A stretch of 37,889 nt of DNA from CAYYNP01 sp964472545 (GTDB lineage: Bacteria > Planctomycetota > Planctomycetia > Pirellulales > Thermoguttaceae), in NCBI GenBank assembly GCA_964472545.1, contig CAYYNP010000060.1:1-37889 (forward strand). The letters run 5' to 3'. Both the position numbers and the translations under genes were made by a program. This document shows, piece after piece, positions 1 through 8,006 of this stretch. The notes below the pieces were generated by a model. The model was given only the letters and a program-made list of their open reading frames with translations, made no database searches and was not told the DNA's origin. The number at the start of each line of letters is the position of its first letter. Position 1 is the first letter of the stretch.

Positions 1-70
1 CTCCCGGAGCCACATCTCCCGGAGCCACATCTCCCGGAGCCACATCTCCCGGAGCCACATCTCCCGGAGC
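1..70. repeat. 15-bp tandem repeat, about 4.7 copies
   Basis: The unit CTCCCGGAGCCACAT is repeated four times without a mismatch, and a fifth copy is cut after 10 bases. The array runs off the left edge, so its full length is unknown. The period is a multiple of three, so it could be coding (Leu-Pro-Glu-Pro-His on the plus strand), but no start or family is visible. It lies just beyond the terminator of the first minus-strand gene. Confidence 0.95.
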
Positions 71-99
71 TTAGCCGATCCGTTTCGTGGCATACGCAA

Positions 100-124
100 A
101 ACGCACCGGAGATTCCGGTGCGTT
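100..124 (-). terminator. Rho-independent-like terminator of the first dockerin gene
   Basis: An 11-bp perfect stem (100-110 with 114-124) closes a 3-nt loop. On the minus strand it is followed by a short TTTT run. It lies 34 bp after the stop codon of the 158-1255 gene. An almost identical hairpin follows the paralog at 1458-1484, which supports a real terminator copied with the gene. The U tract is short, so termination may be weak. Confidence 0.7.
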
Positions 125-157
125 CCACGCATCCTGCATTGTCGGTGGCCTATCGGC

Positions 158-1255
158 CTACCAGAACATCCCACCACCCAGCCACCCGAAGTCGAAAGGA
201 ATCCACCCGGCGTCGCCACCACCGGGCGGGTCGCTCGGCGGATCAAGGTCGGGGAGATCCACCAGGCTCAACGCCGACATGAAGTTCGTGGCGTTGTTCC
301 TGGCCAGTAGCACGTCGGTGGCATTGACGCGCTGGTCGCGGTTGAAGTCGTAATCGAAATCGACCGGGGCCGGGTTGACAAAGCTGCGTTGGTTGTTGCG
401 GGCCAACAGCAGGTCGGTGGCCGTGACGTGTGCGTTGCTGCTCGAATTGCCGGCTTCGCCCACGGCGTTGCCGAAGCGGAAGACGTCGTCGGTTTCCAGG
501 CCCACGCCCTCGGCCAACACGCGTACGTCGAGCCACTCGTTTCGGATCGTGCCGTCGCGCCAGATGATCGTCACGCGGTCGGAACCGTTCTCGCCGGCGC
601 CCTCACGGACGGTGACGCTTCTCGGGGCCGGGGCCTCGCTCCAGTCGTCGGGGTCCGCGTCGTTGCCCACGTGGAACTCGAAGTAATCGGAGACGTTCCG
701 CGTCGTCAGCCCCGAAAGATCGGCCCCGTCGATGTCGACCATGACGCCGTTGATGCCGCGGCTGTAGCTCGTGTAATTGTCGAACGTGGCCGTGTTGCCC
801 GGCAGCAGGGCCGTCTTGTCGGTGGCGATCGCCTCGTCGTCGCTGGCGTTGGGAAGGAGATTCTCCCCGTCGAACGCCGAGTTGTTGTAGAAGACGTGGC
901 GGCCTTCCACCGTGACGTCGGGGGTCGGCAGAACGGGGTCCAGATCCGGCCAAGTGATGGTGACGAAATCGGAACCGTCGGTGAAACCCCCGTCCCAGGC
1001 GGCTGCAACGGAGGGGGACGGGGCCGTGTCGACCGTCTCGCCGATAACGTCCTCGGCCGCTTCGATGGCCGCCGGGGCCACCAGCGACTGCTCCGCCTCG
1101 GCGGAGAGTTGAACCGGCTCGAGCACGTGTGACATCATCCGCCGGACTTCCAGCCCTTCGATGCCCAGGCGGGCCTTCGTTCGGGCTCGGGGGTCGGCAG
1201 ACGCCAGGCGGTTGGCCCGGCTACGACTCAGTGGGGAAAGGGAAGAAAGTGACAT
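158..1255 (-). CDS. Secreted LEPR-XLL-type dockerin protein, paralog A
   Basis: 365-aa protein. The start at 1255 is chosen because AGGAGA lies 5 nt upstream and because it aligns with the start of the neighbouring paralog; a longer reading to 1321 lacks a ribosome site. The basic N-terminus carries IEGLEVRRMMS (about residues 30-42), the planctomycete LEPR-XLL-like export signature. The middle (about 110-255) is a planctomycete surface domain recognisable by RHVFYNNSAFDG, YTSYSRGINGVMVDI and REGAGENGSDRVTI. Two dockerin-like EF-hand units follow (about 258-325), the second with DFNRDQRVNATDVLLARNN, which should bind calcium. The protein ends in GGGMFW. It is probably an exported or surface-attached structural protein; no enzymatic motif is visible. 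It is one half of a tandem duplication with 1517-2758. Confidence 0.85.
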   Translation of the reverse strand: MSLSSLSPLSRSRANRLASADPRARTKARLGIEGLEVRRMMSHVLEPVQLSAEAEQSLVAPAAIEAAEDVIGETVDTAPSPSVAAAWDGGFTDGSDFVTITWPDLDPVLPTPDVTVEGRHVFYNNSAFDGENLLPNASDDEAIATDKTALLPGNTATFDNYTSYSRGINGVMVDIDGADLSGLTTRNVSDYFEFHVGNDADPDDWSEAPAPRSVTVREGAGENGSDRVTIIWRDGTIRNEWLDVRVLAEGVGLETDDVFRFGNAVGEAGNSSSNAHVTATDLLLARNNQRSFVNPAPVDFDYDFNRDQRVNATDVLLARNNATNFMSALSLVDLPDLDPPSDPPGGGDAGWIPFDFGWLGGGMFW

Positions 1256-1321
1256 CGGAATCTCCTTTGGGCTGGCGGTCAAAGCCGCGTGCCGGTGAGG
1301 GGTTAGTGGCTTGACTTGCAC

Positions 1322-1334
1322 TTCACTAGGTGAA
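1322..1334. promoter_or_regulatory. Palindrome shared upstream of both dockerin paralogs
   Basis: TTCAC-TAG-GTGAA sits 67 bp upstream of the chosen start codon. The same arms with a different 3-nt spacer occur at 2824-2836, 66 bp upstream of the paralog's start, and the flanking bases (GCACTTCAC..., GTGAAACGCAGCCC) are also shared. It could be an operator or an mRNA leader hairpin. It may simply be residual similarity from the duplication. Confidence 0.4.
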
Positions 1335-1457
1335 ACGCAGCCCCCGGCGGCTTGTGGCGCGGAATTCCAAAAAGAAGATGGGGACTCGCTCTAACTCGTT
1401 GTTCTCGCGCGAGTTATCGCACCGGAAGAAATCGCTAACGACGACACGGCGCATGCA

Positions 1458-1484
1458 AAACGCACCGGGATTCCCGGTGCGTTT
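1458..1484 (-). terminator. Terminator hairpin of dockerin paralog B
   Basis: A 12-13 bp perfect inverted repeat (1458-1470 with 1472-1484) is followed on the minus strand by a short TTTT run, 33 bp after the stop of the 1517-2758 gene. The sequence closely matches the hairpin at 100-124, differing only near the loop. Confidence 0.75.
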
Positions 1485-1516
1485 CACGCTCTCTGCATTG
1501 CCGGCGGCTTATCGGT

Positions 1517-2758
1517 CTACCAGTAGATTCCACCACCCGGCCACGGGTAGGGGAAAGGAAACGGTTCCGGAGGGTCTACGGTGGACGGGTCATCCGGTTC
1601 GAGATCGGGAAGATCGACCAGCCTCAGGGCCGTCACGAAGTTCGTCGGGTTGTTCCTGGCCAGCAACATGTCGGTGGCATTGACGCGCTGGTCGCGGTTG
1701 AAATCGCAATTGAAATCGACCGGGGCCGGGTTCAGGAAGCTGCGTTGGTTGTTGCGGGCCAACAGCAGGTCGGTGGCCGTGACGTGTGCGTCGCGGCTCG
1801 AATTGCCGGCTTCACCCACGGCGTTGCCGAAGCAGAAGACGTCGTCGGCCTCTAAGCCCACGCCGTCGGCCAACACTCTCACCTCGAGCCACAGATCTCG
1901 GATGGCGTTGTCGGGCCAGGTGATCGTCACACGGTCGGAACCGTTCTCGCCGGCACCTTCGCGGACGGTGACGTTGTTGGGGGCTGGAGCATTACCCCAA
2001 TCACTAATGGTGTTTCCCCTGTCGTAAGGTGCAAATGGCCATTGGTTTTGGTAAGGTGTGCCACACCATTCGAAACGGCCGTCGCTGCTGCCCACGCGAA
2101 GTTGGAAGTAATCGGAGACGTTCTCCGTGGTGATGCCGGCCGGATCGTCCATTCCGGCGATATCCACCATGATCCCGTTGATGCCGCGGCTGTAGCTCGT
2201 GTAGTTGTCGAACGTGGCCGTGTTGCCCGGCAGCAAGGCCGTCTTGTCGGTGGCGATGGCTTCGTCGTCGCTCGCGTTGGCGTCGGGATCGCCCCCGTCG
2301 AACGCCGAGTTGTTGTAGAAGACGTGGCGGCCGGCCACCGTGGCGTCGGCAACGTCCGTTATCGGCGGAAGGTGGGGCGGCGGAAAGCAGATTATCGGAC
2401 CGGGGATCGGCCGAGGGGGGAACTGGTCGACGACGCAGCCGCCGGGCAAGATCCCGGCGTCGGTTCCGCCGAGGAAATCGGAATCGTCGACGAAGAGGCC
2501 CGCCACGCTGGCTCCCGGCTCCGTGTCGGCCGAGCCGCCGACGTCACCCTCGGCCGATTCGAGAACCGCCGGGGCTTCATACGCCTGGACCGCCTCGCCT
2601 CCGATGGGAAGTTGAACGGGTTCGAGCACGTGCGACATCATCCGCCGGAGTTCCAGCCCTTCGATGCTCAAGCGGGCCTTTGTTCGGGTTCGAGGGTCGG
2701 CGGACGAGCTTCGGTCGGTCCGGCGACGACTCGGCAGGGAGAAGGAAGAGAGTTTCAT
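1517..2758 (-). CDS. Secreted LEPR-XLL-type dockerin protein, paralog B
   Basis: 413-aa protein, start at 2758 with AGGAGA 5 nt upstream. It is collinear with the 158-1255 product: IEGLELRRMMSHVLEPVQL near the N-terminus, the RHVFYNNSAFDG / YTSYSRGINGIMVDI surface domain, REGAGENGSDRVTITW, then two dockerin-like units ending in DFNRDQRVNATDMLLARNN and a terminal GGGIYW. Compared with paralog A it has two extra segments: a Pro-rich linker with cysteines (about residues 105-140) and a loop with FEWCGTPYQNQWPFAPYDRG (about 230-250). Probable exported or surface protein with calcium-binding repeats. Its mRNA would be read before paralog A's, but a terminator lies between them, so the two are probably separate units. 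Confidence 0.85.
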   Translation of the reverse strand: MKLSSFSLPSRRRTDRSSSADPRTRTKARLSIEGLELRRMMSHVLEPVQLPIGGEAVQAYEAPAVLESAEGDVGGSADTEPGASVAGLFVDDSDFLGGTDAGILPGGCVVDQFPPRPIPGPIICFPPPHLPPITDVADATVAGRHVFYNNSAFDGGDPDANASDDEAIATDKTALLPGNTATFDNYTSYSRGINGIMVDIAGMDDPAGITTENVSDYFQLRVGSSDGRFEWCGTPYQNQWPFAPYDRGNTISDWGNAPAPNNVTVREGAGENGSDRVTITWPDNAIRDLWLEVRVLADGVGLEADDVFCFGNAVGEAGNSSRDAHVTATDLLLARNNQRSFLNPAPVDFNCDFNRDQRVNATDMLLARNNPTNFVTALRLVDLPDLEPDDPSTVDPPEPFPFPYPWPGGGIYW

Positions 2759-2823
2759 CGGAATCTCCTTCGGCAGGCGGGAATACCGGCATACTGGTGA
2801 GCGGTTCGTGGTTTCGCTCGCAC

Positions 2824-2836
2824 TTCACCAAGTGAA
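2824..2836. promoter_or_regulatory. Palindrome shared upstream of dockerin paralog B
   Basis: TTCAC-CAA-GTGAA, the counterpart of the palindrome at 1322-1334. The arms are conserved while the spacer differs, and the distance to the start codon is conserved within one base. A regulatory role is inferred only from that conservation. Confidence 0.4.
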
Positions 2837-2895
2837 ACGCAGCCCGGGGCCGCGTGTTGCGCGGGATTTCCGAAGAAAGACCGGTCGGCGTTCTA

Positions 2896-2994
2896 CGGGC
2901 CTGTCCGGAAACAACTTCGCAGTTTTTCGGGCGAATCATCACACGGAGTGTGATGGCTACCATGAAGCGGACGAAGTTGTTTCCGGACAAGCCC
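2896..2994. mobile_element. MITE-like 99-bp nested palindrome at a stop codon
   Basis: Long arms 2897-2919 and 2972-2994 are reverse complements at 22 of 23 positions. They enclose a second hairpin, ATCACAC-GGA-GTGTGAT (2938-2954). The dinucleotide TA flanks both ends (2894-2895 and 2995-2996), as expected for elements moved by TA-targeting transposases such as IS630/mariner relatives. The right end overlaps the TAG stop of the SUMF1-like gene. It contains no coding capacity. It may also act as a transcription terminator for that gene. Mobility is an inference from structure. Confidence 0.6.
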
Positions 2995-4004
2995 TAACGT
3001 GGCGTCTTTCGCCGTCTTCGCCACGCGTAGCCCAACAACCCCGCGGCGCCGGCAAGCAACAGAGTGATGCTCCCAGGCTCGGGGACACTGACGACGCGGA
3101 AGCCGCGATCGTAATACTCGAGCAACGGAGGGATGGCGTCGGGGTATGACGGGCGCAAGTTTCTCTCGCCGTCGTCGAACGAACCGCCCCGCAGGCCTCG
3201 AAACCAATCGAAGGGGCCGGATACCGTCTCGTTCCACTCCCAGACGTTGCCTGCCTGGTCGAACGTGCCGTAGGCGCCGCCGGCCGTGCCGTACGCGCCC
3301 CGTTCGGTGGTGTAGAAGGTCGTGTCGACCCAGCCGCCGTCGTCGTAGTTGGCCGAGCCGTTGAGCGGATCCGTGCCCGGCGGCAATTCGGGAGTCGGGG
3401 GCGCGTCGCTCTGCGTGGGATAGTCCCAGTATCCGGCGTCGGTGCCGCCGCCCTTGTAGTACGCCGCCTTGTACCACTCGTCTTCACTGGTGACGGCCCA
3501 GGTCCAGTCCGGCTTGCGGCCGACGGTGGCGTTGACAGGGTCCGCCACGCCGTTTAGGAAGTAGACCCCGTCTTCGGTAGTGCTGCGGTCTTGCCCGCCG
3601 CTTGGTTGGCCGTTGTGCAGCCAGTTGACGAAGCGGCAGGCGTCCCAGAAGCTAACGTAGTTCACCGGCCGATTGGCCCGATCATCGCGAGGCGAGTACA
3701 CCCAAGGATCGCCCGCCGTGCCGGAGCCGCTTCGCGCGATACCGCCGGTCCCCCGCCAGCCGTCGCCCATCTCCGTGGCATACAGTCCTTGCGGGTCGCC
3801 CACCGCCGCCACGGCGTTGAGAAACTCGACGTACTCGGCGTTGCTGACCTCGTACTTGCCGATGTTGTAGCTGTAGTCCACGCTGCCGAAGCTTATGTCG
3901 GCCGCGTTGCCCGGGTCACCTACGTGGACCACGTCAATCACGATCTCGGCAGAGGCAACGCTTGCGGAGAAAGCCCACGCGAAGAACGCTGTGAAACGGA
4001 TCAT
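2994..4004 (-). CDS. SUMF1/formylglycine-generating-enzyme-like PEP-CTERM protein
   Basis: 336-aa exported protein. The start at 4004 begins MIRFTAFFAWAFSASVASA, a clear signal peptide; the longer reading to 4031 has no ribosome site. The body is a SUMF1 (formylglycine-generating enzyme, sulfatase-modifying factor) fold: YNIGKYEVSNAEYVEFLNAV, PVNYVSFWDACRFVNWL, TSEDEWYKAAYYKGG, FDQAGNVWEWNE, LRGGSF and GFRVVS in the usual order. The paired catalytic cysteines expected near the end of true oxidases are missing; the only cysteine is in DACRF, so it is probably a non-catalytic family member. It ends with a PEP-CTERM signal (VPEPGSITLLLAG, hydrophobic helix, RRRRK), predicting exosortase processing. 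It is the last gene of a minus-strand train, 57 bp after the second sigma factor. Confidence 0.85.
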   Translation of the reverse strand: MIRFTAFFAWAFSASVASAEIVIDVVHVGDPGNAADISFGSVDYSYNIGKYEVSNAEYVEFLNAVAAVGDPQGLYATEMGDGWRGTGGIARSGSGTAGDPWVYSPRDDRANRPVNYVSFWDACRFVNWLHNGQPSGGQDRSTTEDGVYFLNGVADPVNATVGRKPDWTWAVTSEDEWYKAAYYKGGGTDAGYWDYPTQSDAPPTPELPPGTDPLNGSANYDDGGWVDTTFYTTERGAYGTAGGAYGTFDQAGNVWEWNETVSGPFDWFRGLRGGSFDDGERNLRPSYPDAIPPLLEYYDRGFRVVSVPEPGSITLLLAGAAGLLGYAWRRRRKTPR

Positions 4005-4061
4005 GGTAGTACCTGCGTCGCTGGAGTGCATGTGAATGAAGCCACGATTGAACTCTCGTAC

Positions 4062-4724
4062 TTATGCGGACGGCCCCTCGCCGAAGTGCTTCCCCTGGTA
4101 GACGGCCAGCCGGGCTCGGAGCTTCTTGAGCGTGCGATGCTGGCGGTAGCGGACTTGGGCCAGCGTGATGCTCAACTCGGCGGCGACCTCGGCCACGCCG
4201 TGGCCTTCCAGCAATCGCATCACGAGCACCCGGTGGTTCAACTCGGAAACGTCCTTGCGCAGCTCCTCGACGGCCGTTTGCAGCATGGCGTCTTCCCATT
4301 GCCGCTGGCAGAGTTCCGCCGGGTCGGGCTCGTTGCCGCGCGGCTCGGCGAACGACTGGCTGTCGCCGCCGAAGCGATGGGCCGCCTGCCGGCCTTTGCG
4401 GCGGATCAGATCGGTGGCCTTGCTGCGGACCAGCGTGTAGAGCCAGGATCGCAATCCGGGACGGTTCTCCGGACGCTGGAAATCGACCAGTTTCAACGCC
4501 ACCGCGCTCCAGACCTCTTGCACGCAGTCGTCGACGTCGGCGTGACGCATTCCCCGGGCGATCGCGTACCGCCGGATCAGCCCGTCGTAAACGCGATAGA
4601 ACTCCTCCCACGATTCGGCCAACAGGCTGTCGGGGGCTTGCCGCCGCAGCAGCGACTGCAGGTAGGCCTGCGTGCTTTGCAGTAGCGGCAGGAAGGTCGT
4701 TCCGTCGGATCGATTGGCGGTCAT
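4062..4724 (-). CDS. ECF-type RNA polymerase sigma factor (second of the cluster)
   Basis: 220 aa. An in-frame GTG at 4727 immediately precedes the ATG at 4724; the ATG is preferred because the GGGGGA upstream then has a normal spacing. Region 2 is visible as ADVDDCVQEVWSAVALKL and LRSWLYTLVRSKATDLIRRK (about residues 60-115). Region 4 follows as ELNHRVLVMRLLEGHGVAEV and the recognition helix area QVRYRQHRTLKKLRARL (about 160-212). No region 1.2 or 3 is apparent, as in extracytoplasmic-function sigmas. An N-terminal extension of about 40 residues precedes region 2. It lies 48 bp downstream of the kinase gene and 57 bp upstream of the SUMF1-like PEP-CTERM gene, so it may be co-transcribed with both. 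Target promoters are unknown. Confidence 0.88.
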   Translation of the reverse strand: MTANRSDGTTFLPLLQSTQAYLQSLLRRQAPDSLLAESWEEFYRVYDGLIRRYAIARGMRHADVDDCVQEVWSAVALKLVDFQRPENRPGLRSWLYTLVRSKATDLIRRKGRQAAHRFGGDSQSFAEPRGNEPDPAELCQRQWEDAMLQTAVEELRKDVSELNHRVLVMRLLEGHGVAEVAAELSITLAQVRYRQHRTLKKLRARLAVYQGKHFGEGPSA

Positions 4725-4772
4725 CACAGGTCCCCCGTGAACGGGACGGACTCGCCCGGGGAAGGCGGGCCG

Positions 4773-7700
4773 CTATGGCTGTGGTACGTCGGGCCGTTCG
4801 GGTGGTGCTTGCCCGATGAGTTGCCGAAAGTCGTCGCGGGCGCGCATCGACTCGGGGAACCAGTCTTCGCGGGCGATTTCCTCGCGTTCGTTATGGGACT
4901 TGGTCCCGCCGCGCTCCCACAATTCCACGGCAAGTTGCAGCAGGTCCATCGCCCGATCCTGATACTCCTCTTCCCGATCGGGGTCGGACAGCGACAGCTC
5001 GGCGTAGGTGCAGGCCACGTTGTGCAGGACACGGTAGTCGCCACCCTCGTACAACAGGGCCCGGGTGGCGTGTTGCTCCGCCTCGGAAGGCGAGTGGAGC
5101 TTGGCGCAGACGTTGCCCAGGCCGGCCCGGGCTTCGGCGTTCTTGGGATCCAGGCGGACCGCTTTGCTGAAGTCGCTCAGCGCCGCGATCTCCCCCTGCT
5201 GAAGGCGACTGGCACCGCGTGCGATCAGCAACTCGACGTCGTCCGGCCAGCACTCGAGGCCTTCGGAATAGACTTCGATCGCTTTCTCGACCTGCCCGAG
5301 CATTCGCAGCGCCAACCCCAGATCCAGAAAGAGCGTCGCCGATTGTCCGCCGGCGTCTCGCGACTTCTGCAGTTCCGTATGGGCCAGTTCTTGCACGGCA
5401 GTCTTCTGCCGGTCGGTCGCGCCGGACAGTTCTGGCCAAAGGCTGCGCAACAACCATCGCCCTCGGTGGTGACACGCGCGCCATCCGTCGACGTCGAACG
5501 GACCGGCCGCCGTCAACTGCAGAAACGTGTTGAAATCCTCCAGGCCCATCGCGTCGCGGCCCTCGAAGATGTGGATCTGTGCCCGGGCAAGATAGAGCGG
5601 CCGGAAGTCGGGCCGGTTCTCGGCGACCGTCTCGAAATCGCCCAGGGCCTCGTTACGGCGGCCCAACTTGAAACGTACCTGACCGCGATAGAAGGCCGCT
5701 TCCAGCAACCGGTGGTCCTCCGGGGCGTTGAGTACGTCGGTGAATTCCTTCTCTGCTCGCTCGCGATCCTCCGATAGCCAGTAGACCACGCCACGATTCA
5801 GCCGTGCCGGCCAGAACTCGGCGTCCTGCTCACCGAGCCGATCACGCAACCGATCCAAATTCCGGTGGGCTTCCTCGAATTGCCCTGCCACGGCCAATGC
5901 CGCGGCCCGCGCGCTGTAGCCCCAGGGGCAGTCGGGCCGCAACGCGATACACGTCCCTAAGGCCTCGATCGCTTCGGTTTCGTGCTCCTGGGCCAGCAGG
6001 CAGCGTCCGAGTTGCAGGTGCGACCAGTAATGGCTCGGGTCCTCTTGCAGGGCAGCCCGATAGGCGTCGCGGGCCTTGGTCAACTCGGTCAGGTCCGGTC
6101 CCCAGGCCCACGGGTCGACGTCGGCCTCGCGGCGGTTGGCGGCGTTGGTGCGATGGTCTTCGCCCAGCAGGAAGAAGTCCCACGCGGTGGCAGGTGTACC
6201 GGGGCGCTCTGCGGCTTGGGCTACCTCTTCGGCGAGTTCCTTTTCGCCCAGACGTCGCAGACATCGGGCCCGCAACCGGTAGTAGCCTTGCGTCGGCTTC
6301 CGAAACTCGGACGTTCGATCCAGCAGTTCCAGCAGTTGCTTGACTTCGCTGGCGGCATGGGCGGAGTGCAAGCGGGTTTGCACCATCAGCAGGTGCAGGT
6401 CGTAGACCTCCCCGGCAACCTCGTCCTTCAGGGCGGCGTCGGTCTCGGACAATTCGAGCCGTTCGAGACCGGGACCCCACGGCTCGGCCTTGAGCAGGGC
6501 CTTCTCGCCCGCCGCGATACCGTGCTGCAGATCGTAGTACGGGGCACGCTCGGCGGCCGGGTCGCTGCTGACGGCGTAGAAGTGCATCTCGTCGGCCAGC
6601 CGGCGAAACTCGGCAACGTCGGCCAGGGCTTGCCTCTGCCGCAACAGGGCTTGTTCCCTCTGTGCGAAGAACAGCGCGACTGCCACCAGTGCCAACGCCA
6701 CCGCAGCCGCAGCCGACCGCTTCAACGCCAGCCGATGCCGCTTGCACCATCGCCAGGTGCGCTGCGTGAAACTCTCGCGATAGACCGAAACCGGCTCGTC
6801 GGCCAGGAACCGCTGCACGTCTTCGGCCATTTGCAGGGCCGCCGGATAACGGTCCTGCATGCGATGCGACATGGCCTTCAGGCAGATCGCCTCTAGTGCG
6901 GGAGGAATCGTCGCCTTGAGTTTGCGGGGCGCCGTAGGCGTCACCGTGCGGGCCAGTTCGATCATGTCGAGTTGGCTTTCGCCTTTGCGCGGCGGCCGGC
7001 CGGTGAGGATTTCGTAGAGCGTGGCGCCGAGCAGGTAGACGTCGGTCGTTTCATCTGCTTCGGCGATTCGCCCCTCGGCCATTTCCGGGGCCATATAGGC
7101 CGGCGATCCCATCACCGATCCGTCCTGCGTGGCCGTCGATCCGCTCGACGACGAGACGTGTACGTAGGCCGAGCCGTCGAGCCGTTCCGGTTCGGTGGAG
7201 GTCTTGGCCAGCCCCCAATCCAGCACCACCATCTCGCCGAAGCGGCCCAGCATGATGTTGCTGGGCTTCAGGTCCCGGTGTAACACGCCGCGGCTGTGGG
7301 CAAACGCCACCGCGTGGCAGAGATCGACGAACGCCTCGAGCAGCCGAAGTTGCCGCACGTCCGGCGGCACGTCCTGTGCCTGCCCCTCCTCTGACGGCTC
7401 GGCCGTGTGGTGTTCGAGAATCGCTTCCTTGAGCGTCCGGCCCTGCACGTATTTCATGATGTAATACGGCTGCCCGTCTTCGTCGATGCCCAAGTCGTGC
7501 AGGGGCACGATGCCCGGGTGTTCCAGTTGGCCGGTAATCTGGGCCTCGGCCAGGAAGCGTTCCTTCTGATCCTCCCGTTCGCCGCGGAGTCTCTTCAGCG
7601 CGATCTGCCGGCCGATCTCTCCGTCCTTGGCCAGCCAAACTTCTCCCATCCCGCCGCGGGCGTGGAAGTCTTTGACCTGATAGCGGCTGGAAATCGACCG

Positions 7701-8006
7701 GGGCTTGGGCAGGCGGAAGTGGACGGTGGTCGGGCCCTCGCCCTCCCGGTTTGCGAAGGCGGCGCGCCGGACGTCCTTCTCGGAACTGGCGGCTTTGCCG
7801 GAGTCGTCGCCAACGCGCCCGACCATGGCCCCGATCTCGTCCTGGTCGTCGAAAAACTCCGCCAACTCCGTAGCGAACTCCGGATACTTCTCGAGCCATT
7901 GCTGCCGGTCGACCGCGTCATCGCCCTCTTGGCCGCGGAGATAGGAGGCGATGGCTTCGTTGAGGCGCTCTTCTCGCGACGAATCGCCGTTGCCTGCTTG
8001 CGTCAT
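4773..8006 (-). CDS. Membrane Ser/Thr protein kinase with C-terminal TPR array
   Basis: 1077 aa. The start at 8006 is set by an AGGAA ribosome site and an ATGA overlap with the upstream sigma gene; the longer reading to 8258 would overlap that gene heavily. A Hanks-type kinase domain spans about residues 105-400: glycine loop ARGGMGEVWLA, catalytic lysine in IALKRLR, HRDLKPSN catalytic loop, DWG instead of DFG (usual in planctomycete kinases), and MAPE. One transmembrane helix (AAAAVALALVAVALFFA, about 430-447) follows, then about 600 residues of TPR-like helical repeats (for example WGYSARAAALAVAGQFEEA and ADDVELLIARGASRLQQGE). The kinase faces the cytoplasm; the TPR region probably binds protein partners. 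Tight coupling to an ECF sigma gene suggests a joint signalling role, perhaps control of that sigma, which is inference. Confidence 0.93.
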   Translation of the reverse strand: MTQAGNGDSSREERLNEAIASYLRGQEGDDAVDRQQWLEKYPEFATELAEFFDDQDEIGAMVGRVGDDSGKAASSEKDVRRAAFANREGEGPTTVHFRLPKPRSISSRYQVKDFHARGGMGEVWLAKDGEIGRQIALKRLRGEREDQKERFLAEAQITGQLEHPGIVPLHDLGIDEDGQPYYIMKYVQGRTLKEAILEHHTAEPSEEGQAQDVPPDVRQLRLLEAFVDLCHAVAFAHSRGVLHRDLKPSNIMLGRFGEMVVLDWGLAKTSTEPERLDGSAYVHVSSSSGSTATQDGSVMGSPAYMAPEMAEGRIAEADETTDVYLLGATLYEILTGRPPRKGESQLDMIELARTVTPTAPRKLKATIPPALEAICLKAMSHRMQDRYPAALQMAEDVQRFLADEPVSVYRESFTQRTWRWCKRHRLALKRSAAAAVALALVAVALFFAQREQALLRQRQALADVAEFRRLADEMHFYAVSSDPAAERAPYYDLQHGIAAGEKALLKAEPWGPGLERLELSETDAALKDEVAGEVYDLHLLMVQTRLHSAHAASEVKQLLELLDRTSEFRKPTQGYYRLRARCLRRLGEKELAEEVAQAAERPGTPATAWDFFLLGEDHRTNAANRREADVDPWAWGPDLTELTKARDAYRAALQEDPSHYWSHLQLGRCLLAQEHETEAIEALGTCIALRPDCPWGYSARAAALAVAGQFEEAHRNLDRLRDRLGEQDAEFWPARLNRGVVYWLSEDRERAEKEFTDVLNAPEDHRLLEAAFYRGQVRFKLGRRNEALGDFETVAENRPDFRPLYLARAQIHIFEGRDAMGLEDFNTFLQLTAAGPFDVDGWRACHHRGRWLLRSLWPELSGATDRQKTAVQELAHTELQKSRDAGGQSATLFLDLGLALRMLGQVEKAIEVYSEGLECWPDDVELLIARGASRLQQGEIAALSDFSKAVRLDPKNAEARAGLGNVCAKLHSPSEAEQHATRALLYEGGDYRVLHNVACTYAELSLSDPDREEEYQDRAMDLLQLAVELWERGGTKSHNEREEIAREDWFPESMRARDDFRQLIGQAPPERPDVPQP

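Noticed and set aside
1..70. Possible CRISPR array
   Set aside because: The repeats are contiguous with no spacers, and the unit is only 15 bp.
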